Below, one piece after another: positions 1 through 7,552 of a DNA stretch of 13,021 nt. This stretch comes from Bacteroidales bacterium (GTDB lineage: Bacteria > Bacteroidota > Bacteroidia > Bacteroidales > VadinHA17). The position numbers and the translations under genes are program-made. The stretch lies in NCBI GenBank assembly GCA_013314865.1, contig JABUEV010000021.1, positions 1 to 13,021 of the forward strand. Reading direction: 5' to 3'. Position 1 is the first letter of the stretch, and the number at the start of each line of letters is the position of its first letter. The notes below the pieces were generated by a model. It was not told the origin of the DNA, did no database searches, and saw only the letters and a program-made list of their open reading frames with translations.

Positions 1-341
1 TTCTTCTTCTTGAATCATGCTCTCATCATGTTGCATGCGATGACATAGGCAGGACAAAGATTCCGAGATGGATTTCAGGTTTCACCGGGAAGAAGCTGGA
101 ATTTGATGTAGTGGCAGGGCTCGACGCACTTCCCCGCCCCATAACCGATTATGCCCTGGTTATTCAGTGCGGAGGATGCATGATAACCAGAAAACAACTT
201 CATAACAGACTTCTTCCTGCAATAAAGGCGGGCATTCCTGTTACAAACTACGGAATGGCCATAGCGTATGTACACGGAATCTACAACAGGGCAATTAAGC
301 CATTTGTAAAGACTGACACTGATGAGCTTCGTTACCTTTAA
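1..341 (+). CDS. hydF: HydF, [FeFe]-hydrogenase maturation GTPase, C-terminal fragment
   Basis: This is the last 112 codons of an ORF that enters from the left edge; the reading frame begins at base 3. HydF is the scaffold on which HydE and HydG build the 2Fe subcluster before it is transferred to the [FeFe]-hydrogenase. The fragment carries the complete C-terminal cluster-binding signature. A Cys-x-His (ESCSHH, bases 18-29) is separated by 47 residues from a Cys-x-x-Cys (QCGGC, bases 165-179), which matches the family pattern CxHx(46-53)CxxC for the three-Cys [4Fe-4S] site. The DDIGR and NYGMAIAY blocks are also typical of the family. The N-terminal GTPase and dimerisation domains lie outside the window. 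The gene converges on the SGNH-MBOAT gene with a 47-bp gap. The identification is strong. Neighbouring hyd genes cannot be seen. Confidence 0.93.
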   Translation, partial: LLLESCSHHVACDDIGRTKIPRWISGFTGKKLEFDVVAGLDALPRPITDYALVIQCGGCMITRKQLHNRLLPAIKAGIPVTNYGMAIAYVHGIYNRAIKPFVKTDTDELRYL

Positions 342-388
342 ATTTCTGCTATTAGCCGCCTTAAGCCAGCCTCTGACTAAAAATCATC

Positions 389-3385
389 TCAGAATCTGAA
401 ATATATAAAGGGCATTATTTCTGAACCTCTCATCTGAAAAAGAACCACAGCCACCACAAGTATAATGATAAACTGTAATGCCAGAGGCATCCTTATAAAT
501 AAACCCCTGTACGACTCCTTTATTTTTTCAGGCAGGAAATGAATAAGATATCCTGCCAGTATCAATGCAAATACAGTTCCGTAAGCCGGAATAAGCGAAA
601 TATATGATCCGGGATGGAAATTGCCCGTAATTTGATGAAACATCCTTGCTGAACTGTCAAGGTCAGGTGCCCTGAAAAAAATCCAGCACAGCGTCACAAA
701 ATTAAATGTCAGAAAAACAGACAAAAATTTAGAAATCCCTGTGGACTTTATTCTTCCGCCTGTAATATTCAACCAGATTTTATGTACAACCAGCCCCAGT
801 CCGTGCAGGCCTCCCCAGAGAACGAACCTTGCTGCAGCCCCGTGCCATAGTCCTCCGAGAAGCATTGTTACCATCAGATTTAAAAGAGTCCGTAACCTCC
901 CCTTTCTGTTCCCCCCAAGAGGAATGTAAAGATAATCCTTAAGCCATCGGGAAAGAGAAATGTGCCATCTCTTCCAGAAATCACTTATATTATTAGCCTT
1001 ATAAGGTGAATTGAAATTTACGGGTAAACGGAATCCAAGTATCAATGCAAGTCCTATTGCAATATCAGTATACCCCGAAAAATCACAGTATATCTGCAAT
1101 CCGTAACCATATATGGCGAGAAGATTCTCAAGACCTGAGTAAAGTGTGGGTGCTTCAAAAACACGGTCGATAAAACTTACTGCAATAAAATCCGATATTA
1201 CAATTTTTTTTATAAGCCCTTTGGAAATTATGAAAAGTGCATGGCTGAATTCACGTTTAGTGAGATGAAATCTCCTGTAGACCTGCGGGATAAATTCAGA
1301 TGCCCTGACAATCGGCCCGGCAACAAGCTGTGGAAAAAATGAGACGTAAAAGCCAAAGTCAATAATATTTCTGACAGGCTCAATCTTGCCCCTGTAAACA
1401 TCAAAAGTATAGCTTAACGACTGGAAAGTGAAAAATGATATCCCGACAGGCAGTAAGATACTGCTGATGTCATACGACGTTCCCAAAATGTTGTTGAAAA
1501 AAGAAAGAATATAATCTTTAAGTACTATGTTCGTGCCAAAAAGATCATTAATGGTAGTGATAAAAAATTCAGTGTACTTGAAATATGCCAGCAATCCGAT
1601 ATTTGAAAGGATACTCAGAAAAACATATAAACGCTTCCCCTTCCGTGACCTTGAACGAAATATCATCAGGCCGCATGAAAAATCTATAATAGTTACCAGA
1701 ATAAGCAGAATCAAAAAGAGTCCTCCGGACTTATAGTAGAAATAAAGGCTTACAATAAAGAGATAAAGGTTTCTAAGGGGAAGTTTCCTGTAAACAATGC
1801 TGTAGCCAAGAAGCACTATCAGGAAAAATATCCAGAATGCGGAAGTTGAAAAAATAAAAGGTCTCTCCGGGTCATATTTAAAAACAGATGAGATTACTTC
1901 TTTCAGGAGGCTTTGCTCTGTTGAAGTTACGGATTCTGTTCCTGTCGGTGCCGGATCTGATGCGGCCAGATATGAAGTGTCAGATATTGTATCCGACTGC
2001 ACAAGTCTGGAGGTATCATTTTTTACAGCAGGAAAGAGATCTGCCAGCATAAGCCCGGCAAGAGTGTCAGCTCCATCATTTGTGAGATGTACAAAATCCT
2101 TCTTGGCAAGAGGAGGAATCTTGTCAGACCACTTTACTATGGAATTCTTACCTCCCATAGCCTCATAAGAATTCCAGAAAACAGCGCCTGCTTCATCAGC
2201 TGCTCTCTTCTGTGCTTCAAGAATGCTAACAATATTCGGATAAGAGTTTATGCTGTCTCCTGATGCATCAGCCATGTCAGTAATTCCCACTACCAGGACC
2301 GGAATTCCGGGGGCGACTTCCTTCAGAAGTGAAAGTTGTCGGAACAATCCCTTGTAATAATATGAGTAATCCTTTCTGACATTCTTTACTATATTCAGCC
2401 CGTAATGAAGTATGAAAAGATCAGGGGAAACCATTCTGTACAGTTCACGCAGATTCTCTTTGTCAATCATTGTGAATTCCAGTCCTGCACTACCCCTCTG
2501 GGGTATATTGTCAATTACTAATCCGTCTTTGCTTTCAATGCTTATTCCGTAAACATCGGGACTCACTTTTCCGATGAATTCAATCAGTATATTCGTGGCA
2601 TTGAAAAGCTGGCACGTGAATTCATTTATCCCGGGATCCTTTTTAAGTGTGTCTCTTAAAGAGGGATAATCACCAGGTTTTACTTCTATAACCACATCAT
2701 CCTGAGGATTTCTGTAAAATATTCTCAGTTGATCATATTTTGTTGAGGAACTGTCAGCAAGTTTCGAAGGTACAATTCTTACCCAGGCTTTTACAGGATT
2801 CAGAGTTTTGCTGTTTTCGGGCATGTACCTGCATTTTGACATCATAAATCCCAGGTCATTGCCCGATATCTCGCCATTCTTGAATGACAGGTAGTTAAAT
2901 TTTTTCCAGTTCGAGGACGATCTTATGTACACCGATTTGGTGTACATGACTGTCATTACCGGCAGAAAAAGCCCGGGCCCGCTTCCTCCTGCGGTTTCTC
3001 TCATGACCTGCCGCAAGTAGGATGTAACCCTGTCACCTTCAATCTGTGAATCACCATAATACATTATCCTTATCTGACTGTCACGGCCATCAGACGGATT
3101 AAAGAGATCTGTGAAAGTAAAACCTGAGGCAAGTACAGGTTTAAAATCCGCAGTGTCGTAATTAATTGAATCCACAGAAACCGTTCTGATGTTATCAACA
3201 CGTGTCAGGGTAGTGTCTGCAGTTCTTACTCCGGAGGGTAGTGATTCTTTATTCTCATCAGGAAACGGGAAAAATTCACGGAGTGAAGGCAGTTTTAGAT
3301 TCAGTCCGTCAGGTAAAATGTAATAGAGACCCGCAAAACAGATCAGGAATATTAATAAGATTAGGAATGACCTGAACGGACGCAT
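389..3385 (-). CDS. SGNH-MBOAT fusion protein, putative polysaccharide or peptidoglycan O-acetyltransferase
   Basis: This is a 998-residue bifunctional membrane protein. Residues 5-24 form an N-terminal membrane anchor. Residues about 100-455 form a periplasmic SGNH-type domain with GDSQIEG (Ser113 as candidate nucleophile), Gly298, LHYGLN (Gly329, Asn331) and DFVH (Asp430, His433). A Ser/Thr/Asp-rich linker (about 457-495) leads into a polytopic AlgI/PatA-like MBOAT domain to the C-terminus. That domain has PVGISFFTFQSLSYTFDVYRG from 646, FFPQLVAGP near 683, SDFWKRWHISLSRWL from 801 (His808) and GGLWHGA with the probable catalytic His848. In known systems the MBOAT moves acetyl groups across the inner membrane and an SGNH partner (AlgJ/AlgX or PatB) transfers them to sugar hydroxyls; here both would be one chain. 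The gene starts 9 bp after the transglycosylase stop, so it is the last gene of the parAB operon. The fold assignments are firm; the substrate, MurNAc or an exopolysaccharide, is inferred. Confidence 0.9.
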   Translation of the reverse strand: MRPFRSFLILLIFLICFAGLYYILPDGLNLKLPSLREFFPFPDENKESLPSGVRTADTTLTRVDNIRTVSVDSINYDTADFKPVLASGFTFTDLFNPSDGRDSQIRIMYYGDSQIEGDRVTSYLRQVMRETAGGSGPGLFLPVMTVMYTKSVYIRSSSNWKKFNYLSFKNGEISGNDLGFMMSKCRYMPENSKTLNPVKAWVRIVPSKLADSSSTKYDQLRIFYRNPQDDVVIEVKPGDYPSLRDTLKKDPGINEFTCQLFNATNILIEFIGKVSPDVYGISIESKDGLVIDNIPQRGSAGLEFTMIDKENLRELYRMVSPDLFILHYGLNIVKNVRKDYSYYYKGLFRQLSLLKEVAPGIPVLVVGITDMADASGDSINSYPNIVSILEAQKRAADEAGAVFWNSYEAMGGKNSIVKWSDKIPPLAKKDFVHLTNDGADTLAGLMLADLFPAVKNDTSRLVQSDTISDTSYLAASDPAPTGTESVTSTEQSLLKEVISSVFKYDPERPFIFSTSAFWIFFLIVLLGYSIVYRKLPLRNLYLFIVSLYFYYKSGGLFLILLILVTIIDFSCGLMIFRSRSRKGKRLYVFLSILSNIGLLAYFKYTEFFITTINDLFGTNIVLKDYILSFFNNILGTSYDISSILLPVGISFFTFQSLSYTFDVYRGKIEPVRNIIDFGFYVSFFPQLVAGPIVRASEFIPQVYRRFHLTKREFSHALFIISKGLIKKIVISDFIAVSFIDRVFEAPTLYSGLENLLAIYGYGLQIYCDFSGYTDIAIGLALILGFRLPVNFNSPYKANNISDFWKRWHISLSRWLKDYLYIPLGGNRKGRLRTLLNLMVTMLLGGLWHGAAARFVLWGGLHGLGLVVHKIWLNITGGRIKSTGISKFLSVFLTFNFVTLCWIFFRAPDLDSSARMFHQITGNFHPGSYISLIPAYGTVFALILAGYLIHFLPEKIKESYRGLFIRMPLALQFIIILVVAVVLFQMRGSEIMPFIYFRF

Positions 3386-3394
3386 AAAAATTTA

Positions 3395-4939
3395 TCAGCT
3401 CTTCTTTTTTATTCTTAATTTCTGACCTGCCTTGATTTTTGACGGATCTGTAATTTTATTGAGTGTCAGAACATCAGATGTAGTAACATTTTCAAACTTT
3501 TTCACAATATCCCAGATGGTGTCGCCGGGACGAACTGTATAAATAATATAATCATCATCGGAACCTGACAGTTCGGACAGGTTGGTGGCAGAAACCTGGT
3601 TTGCAACTGTTTTGCCAATCATTTTCTGCTTTTCTGCAAAAGTCATCCTGTCAACATTCGCATAGAAATCTGCCCTTGAAGGATCAACATATATGGCTAG
3701 CTTCTGCCCTACCCTTATGGTGTTTCTGTAAATATTATTCCAGTACCTCAGGTCAGATAACGACACTCTGTACCATTCGGCAATATATCCAAGATTGTCT
3801 CCATCCTTCACTGTATAAACAAGCTTAGTCTTACCTTTTACGTCAGGCGGCTGATATGCCGAGCGTGACGGATCATCAATCCTGCTTGTCCTTGCAAGGT
3901 AGACCTCCTGTTTGTAATTTCTTATAGTGTCGCTTAGGTCTATAAAATCTCCCAGATGAGTCACAGGCAGGGTGAGAGCGAAAGGTTTTGTTGATCCGGG
4001 AACTAGACCTGTTCTGTACTGTGGATTAAGAGCTCTAAGCTCACCTATCGGGATGCCCATTACATCTGAAATCTGGTTAAGATGTATATCCCTGTTTATC
4101 ATTATCGTGTCTGTTGAAACCGGTATGTTTACAGGCAGAGGTTTAATATTGTGTTCGGCAAAGTAATTTGCTGCATATGCAGCAGCAACATATTGCGGGA
4201 TATAACCCCTGGTTTCACGGGGGAGTCTGTAATATATTTCCCAGTAGTCCTTCTTGTTGCCTGATCTTCTGATAGCCTTGTTAACATTTCCGGGGCCGCA
4301 GTTATATGCTGCGATTACGAGCGTCCAGTCGTTGTAAATATTATAAAGATCTTTCAGGAACCTTGCCGCTGCATGAGTGGATTTAATCGGATCCCTTCGT
4401 TCATCAACCACCGAGTTAATGGTCAGGCCGTAAAGCCTTCCCGTACTGTACATGAATTGCCAGAGGCCGGTGGCGCCAACCCTTGAAACAGCATTCGGAT
4501 TAAGTGCTGATTCAATGATAGCCATATATTTAAGTTCTGCAGGCAGACCGTAAGAATCAAATATATCCTCGAAAACTGGAAAATAATAATCCATCAGTCC
4601 GAGCACAGCACTGAACTTGTCCCTCTGTCTGACAGTGTAAACATGAATATGGTTTCTTATGATGCTGTTATACGGAAGTTTTATTATTGAATTTATTTTT
4701 GAAAGTCTATCGATATAAACTGAATCTGCATATTCCACTGCAACAGTGTCATTCCCGGTTAATTCAGAAAAATCCTTAAGTGCCATCTTCACATACCAGC
4801 TGCTGACAAGACTGTCAAGATCTCTTTCAATCCTTTCAACATCTCCGTCAGACCTAATTATGATGGTGTCATTTACAGCTTTAAGATTAACGCTGAAGCC
4901 TATCAGGAAGAGAGCTATCAATATTTTTCTGAATTTCAT
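3395..4939 (-). CDS. mltD: MltD-like membrane-bound lytic murein transglycosylase with LysM domains
   Basis: This enzyme cleaves the MurNAc-GlcNAc bond of peptidoglycan, forming 1,6-anhydroMurNAc, and acts in the periplasm. In the 514-residue form, an N-terminal signal peptide (MKFRKILIALFLIGFSVNLKA) precedes a family 1 (SLT-type) transglycosylase domain at about 110-260. Its motifs are AIIESALNP with catalytic Glu143, GLWQFM (158-163) and AAYNCGPGNVNKAI near 210. A degenerate LysM-like stretch (about 278-326) is followed by two clear LysM repeats at about 375-418 and 466-511, which bind the glycan. I chose the ATG at 4939 because it begins a standard signal peptide. An ATG nine codons upstream at 4966 is possible and would overlap the preceding gene by 13 bp. 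Neither start has a Shine-Dalgarno sequence. There is no lipobox Cys, unlike E. coli MltD. The gene lies between the DUF5683 gene and the acetyltransferase gene on one probable transcript. Confidence 0.92.
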   Translation of the reverse strand: MKFRKILIALFLIGFSVNLKAVNDTIIIRSDGDVERIERDLDSLVSSWYVKMALKDFSELTGNDTVAVEYADSVYIDRLSKINSIIKLPYNSIIRNHIHVYTVRQRDKFSAVLGLMDYYFPVFEDIFDSYGLPAELKYMAIIESALNPNAVSRVGATGLWQFMYSTGRLYGLTINSVVDERRDPIKSTHAAARFLKDLYNIYNDWTLVIAAYNCGPGNVNKAIRRSGNKKDYWEIYYRLPRETRGYIPQYVAAAYAANYFAEHNIKPLPVNIPVSTDTIMINRDIHLNQISDVMGIPIGELRALNPQYRTGLVPGSTKPFALTLPVTHLGDFIDLSDTIRNYKQEVYLARTSRIDDPSRSAYQPPDVKGKTKLVYTVKDGDNLGYIAEWYRVSLSDLRYWNNIYRNTIRVGQKLAIYVDPSRADFYANVDRMTFAEKQKMIGKTVANQVSATNLSELSGSDDDYIIYTVRPGDTIWDIVKKFENVTTSDVLTLNKITDPSKIKAGQKLRIKKKS

Positions 4940-4953
4940 GTTTAGCGGAGATT

Positions 4954-5598
4954 TTAAAATGACCATTTTAATGAAACATTAAATCCTGCTCCTGTAAAAC
5001 CCGGTACAGGAAGTCTGGCAGGCATAATATCCAGATCAAGACTGTTGCTGATGTCAAAATTATGGAGGCTCGCGTCCACGTTTGCATCAAGTATGGTAAT
5101 AAGGTACCAGGCAGCAATTCCAATATATGAAAGGTCGCGGTATTTCTTGTAATAATCGACGCGTAAAAGCAGCTGATCCTTCACCCATGATGCAGTTGAC
5201 GGGTTGTATGTGTCGGGGTGAAGCACCGGGTCGTATTCGGCAGGATCAGTGCCCCTGATATATTTTGCATAGCTTGCTGTTTCCGGTATGTCATCAGTAA
5301 AATCCTGATATGCCTTCATGAAATTGTTATGCGAGCTGGAGTTGAATCCCACAGCGTAGAAAAGAGCACCGAATCCTGCATAAACAAAAGGGATTTTCCA
5401 GATCTTCCTGTTGTAAACCTGTCCGAGGCCGGGGAAAGAGACAGCAAGCATAGTGGCTTTCATCGGGTCAGGATTGAAAGTCTTTTGATGCTTTTTAACT
5501 CCCGTGGTTGGCGATAACGTATCCTGTGCAATTGCATAGGGGTATATCAGAAGCAATTGCACCACAAGACAGACTGTTATTTTTTCACACCTGTTCAA
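4954..5598 (-). CDS. DUF5683 family membrane protein
   Basis: This is a 214-residue protein with a signal peptide (about residues 1-24, ending YAIA) and a predicted cleavage before Gln-Asp-Thr. The DUF5683 core follows: KATMLAVSFPGLGQVYNRK near 47-65, a hydrophobic segment (WKIPFVYAGFGALFYAVGF), and a second hydrophobic segment near the C-terminus (YIGIAAWYLITILDANVDA). The LGQVYNRK motif with flanking hydrophobic segments is characteristic. Its biochemical role is unknown to me. The family commonly sits between parB and a transglycosylase in Bacteroidota, which hints at an envelope role. The ORF opens with TTG; the first in-frame ATG (codon 46) would remove the signal peptide, so I favour TTG. 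A GTG at codon 12 is another option. The mature N-terminal Gln fits the Bacteroidota tendency to make Gln-initiated exported proteins. Confidence 0.82.
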   Translation of the reverse strand: MNRCEKITVCLVVQLLLIYPYAIAQDTLSPTTGVKKHQKTFNPDPMKATMLAVSFPGLGQVYNRKIWKIPFVYAGFGALFYAVGFNSSSHNNFMKAYQDFTDDIPETASYAKYIRGTDPAEYDPVLHPDTYNPSTASWVKDQLLLRVDYYKKYRDLSYIGIAAWYLITILDANVDASLHNFDISNSLDLDIMPARLPVPGFTGAGFNVSLKWSF

Positions 5599-5611
5599 AA
5601 TACAAATTTTG

Positions 5612-5628
5612 CCGGTTATTGTAACCGG
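5612..5628 (-). promoter_or_regulatory. Perfect 7-bp hairpin between parB and the DUF5683 gene
   Basis: CCGGTTA (5612-5618) and TAACCGG (5622-5628) are exact inverted repeats around a 3-base loop. In the transcript the hairpin lies about 13 nt before the TTG start of the DUF5683 gene and is followed by a moderately T-rich stretch with no true U tract. It could be an mRNA-processing or stability element, a weak attenuator or an operator. It is the only strong inverted repeat between genes of this operon. Confidence 0.5.
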
Positions 5629-5659
5629 TATGAATCGGGTGCGGTAAAGATAGAAAATT

Positions 5660-6541
5660 TCAGTAGTTCAAACGGTCAAATATGCCCAAAATGCGTTCCA
5701 TTTCATCAGGATTATCAAAAGGGATAACAATTTTCCCTTTTCCCTGGTCATTAATCCTGAAGTCAACCTTTGTTGAAAAGATTCTGTTAAGATGTTCGCT
5801 AAGCTGGCGAAAATCTTCGTTCAGTTTTTTTCTCCTCTCGATTTTCCCCGGGTCCTTCAGTTTTTCTGATTGCAGATGGCGCACCAGTTCCTCGGTCTGA
5901 CGCACTGAAAGATCGTTTTCTATAATGCGGTAATAGACATTTATTTGTCTTTTCGGATCATCAATATTCACGAGGGTCCGGGCATGTCCCATTGTAAGGT
6001 GCTTTTTTCTGAGTCCGAGTTGTATTTCGGCAGGCAGTTTAAGCAGGCGCAGATAATTGGATATTGTGGAGCGTTGTTTTCCGACTCTTTCGCTGAGCTG
6101 TTCCTGAGTAAGCTTGCATTCTTCAATAAGTCTCTGGAAACTTATTGCAACTTCAACAGCATCAAGATCTTCGCGCTGAATATTTTCCACAAGTGCCAGT
6201 TCGAGCATTGCCTGGTCATCGGCAGTCCTTATGAAAGCAGGAACGTGGGTGAGGCCTGCCATTCGTGCTGCCCTCAGCCTTCTCTCTCCTGCGATCAGCT
6301 GGTATCTTCCGTTTCCTGTCTCTCTTACTGTAATTGGCTGTACCAGACCCAGTTTCTTTATCGATGCAGCAAGTTCTTCAAGAGCCTGTTCATCAAAATT
6401 TGTTCTCGGCTGAAAAGGATTGCCGTCAATAGCGTCAACTGAAATATTAAGATTTGGAGCTACCTTTTTTTCAAGAGCCTCTTTCTCAACACCTTCAATT
6501 AATGCTCCAAGCCCTCGGCCCAATGCATTTTTTTGTGTCAT
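5660..6541 (-). CDS. parB: ParB/Spo0J chromosome-partitioning protein
   Basis: This is a 293-residue centromere-binding protein that loads on parS sites, clamps DNA in a CTP-dependent manner and stimulates ParA. It begins with the typical ALGRGLGALI peptide (6-15). The NPFQPR box (41-46) opens the ParB/Srx nucleotide-binding domain, which carries GERRLRAARMAG from 85 and VENIQRED (118-125) as the CTP-contacting motifs. The helix-turn-helix KLTQEQLSERVGKQRSTISN starts at 143, and a C-terminal dimerisation segment ends FDRLNY. Length and domain order are normal for chromosomal ParB. It starts 35 bp after the parA stop and is followed by a 61-bp gap with a perfect hairpin before the DUF5683 gene. 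No convincing parS palindrome was found in this window. Confidence 0.97.
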   Translation of the reverse strand: MTQKNALGRGLGALIEGVEKEALEKKVAPNLNISVDAIDGNPFQPRTNFDEQALEELAASIKKLGLVQPITVRETGNGRYQLIAGERRLRAARMAGLTHVPAFIRTADDQAMLELALVENIQREDLDAVEVAISFQRLIEECKLTQEQLSERVGKQRSTISNYLRLLKLPAEIQLGLRKKHLTMGHARTLVNIDDPKRQINVYYRIIENDLSVRQTEELVRHLQSEKLKDPGKIERRKKLNEDFRQLSEHLNRIFSTKVDFRINDQGKGKIVIPFDNPDEMERILGIFDRLNY

Positions 6542-6576
6542 GTCAAATGGCTTTAAATAAAAACAGAAATAATCAA

Positions 6577-7356
6577 CTACTGGACGACACCTGCTTCAAC
6601 TTTGGCAATCAGTTCACGGGCCAGATTAAGATAGTTGACAGTTCCCCTCGATTCTGCATCATAAAGAATCGCAGGCTGGCCGAAACTTGGAGCCTCGGAA
6701 AGCTTGACATTCCTTTGAATAATGGTTTTGAAAACCATCTGCTGAAAATGCTTGGTCACCTCCTCAACAACCTGATTTGACAATCTGAGCCTTGAATCAT
6801 ACATCGTAAGTAGAAACCCTTCAATCTCAAGTTCACTGTTAAGATTATTCTGAATAATCTTTATGGTGTTAAGCAGTTTTCCAAGCCCTTCCAGGGCAAA
6901 ATATTCACACTGAACAGGTATGATAACCGAATGTGCGGCAGTAAGTGCATTCACTGTCAGCAGTCCTAAAGACGGAGAACAGTCAATTATAATGTAATCA
7001 AACCGGTCACTTATTTTACTTATTATCCCCTTGAGTATCTTCTCACGTCCGGGCTTGTCAAGCATCTCAATTTCTGCCCCGACAAGGTCAATATTTGACG
7101 GAATAATTGAAAGATTCTCAATACCGCACTGGTGAATCGCCTCATCCGGCTCTTTTCCGTCAATCAGACAATCATAAATGGTGCTTTTTATCTGCCTGAT
7201 GTCAATACCTATTCCCGATGTAGCATTTGCCTGCGGGTCGTTGTCAATAATAAGTACCTTTTTTTCAAGAGCTGCTAAACTGGCAGCAAGATTAATTGCA
7301 GTAGTCGTCTTGCCTACCCCGCCTTTCTGATTCGCTATTGCAATGATCCTTCCCAT
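6577..7356 (-). CDS. parA: ParA/Soj chromosome-partitioning ATPase
   Basis: This is a 259-residue deviant Walker-type ATPase that forms the dynamic nucleoid-bound gradient used with ParB to separate origins. The deviant Walker A motif KGGVGKTT is at 11-18, with the signature Lys11. Walker A' IIDNDPQANAT starts at 36 and Walker B YIIIDCSPSLG starts at 121 with Asp125. The protein begins directly at the ATPase fold, with no N-terminal DNA-binding extension, so it is the short chromosomal Soj-like type rather than a P1 plasmid type. The ATG is preceded by the purine-rich stretch AAGGAAAAGAG, one of the few Shine-Dalgarno-like sites here. It is the first gene of the operon and has a good Bacteroidota promoter upstream. 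Confidence 0.97.
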   Translation of the reverse strand: MGRIIAIANQKGGVGKTTTAINLAASLAALEKKVLIIDNDPQANATSGIGIDIRQIKSTIYDCLIDGKEPDEAIHQCGIENLSIIPSNIDLVGAEIEMLDKPGREKILKGIISKISDRFDYIIIDCSPSLGLLTVNALTAAHSVIIPVQCEYFALEGLGKLLNTIKIIQNNLNSELEIEGFLLTMYDSRLRLSNQVVEEVTKHFQQMVFKTIIQRNVKLSEAPSFGQPAILYDAESRGTVNYLNLARELIAKVEAGVVQ

Positions 7357-7390
7357 CTCTTTTCCTTTTTATTTTTCAGTTTTCGAGCTT

Positions 7391-7420
7391 CAAATTTACT
7401 ACTTATGAGTCAGTGCCACA
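7391..7420 (-). promoter_or_regulatory. Predicted promoter of the parA operon
   Basis: Read on the minus strand, TAAATTTG (7398-7391) is a perfect match to the Bacteroidota -7 consensus TAnnTTTG. An 18-base spacer separates it from TGTG (7420-7417), a three-of-four match to the -33 TTTG element. Transcription would begin near 7384, leaving a leader of about 28 nt before the parA ATG at 7356. This is pattern evidence only. Confidence 0.45.
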
Positions 7421-7459
7421 GATTGTAAAAAGATGTAATTGTAAACATTTCATTTGGGG

Positions 7460-7481
7460 TTATCAACATTTTATTAACATT
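7460..7481 (+). repeat. Tandem 11-bp direct repeat upstream of parA
   Basis: TTATCAACATT (7460-7470) is followed immediately by TTATTAACATT (7471-7481), so ten of eleven bases are identical at exactly one helical-turn spacing. Both units resemble a DnaA box (TTATCCACA) but have A at the well-conserved sixth position. The repeat lies between the parA promoter and the divergent lipid-kinase gene. It could be a protein-binding site or simply AT-rich coincidence. Confidence 0.35.
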
Positions 7482-7552
7482 ATAGATTTTCAGCCTTGCC
7501 TGCATATTGGTAAATATATTTCAGATATTTGTAAGTAATATCGGGCAGAATT

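Noticed and set aside
342..388. Bidirectional terminator between hydF and the SGNH-MBOAT gene
   Set aside because: Short symmetrical bits such as GCTATTAGC and TCAGAATCTGA exist, but none forms a stem long enough or is followed by a T run.
2608..2623. ACGTG-containing stretch as a possible parS site near parAB (also one near 3195-3210)
   Set aside because: Aligned with the parS palindrome TGTTTCACGTGAAACA, only the central bases match and the arms are not symmetrical. Both lie inside coding sequence with no palindromic constraint.
4196..4230. GGTTTCACGG as a parS half-site inside the mltD gene
   Set aside because: Only one arm resembles parS; the other half is GGGGAG, and a single half-site is not meaningful.
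5945..6442. A 165-codon plus-strand ORF opposite parB
   Set aside because: It is antisense to a well-conserved gene, with shadow-like composition and no start signal or recognisable domain.
7515..7531. Promoter for the lipid-kinase gene (TATATTTC or GATATTTG)
   Set aside because: Each misses one conserved base of TAnnTTTG and neither has a -33 element at a suitable distance, so I did not list it.
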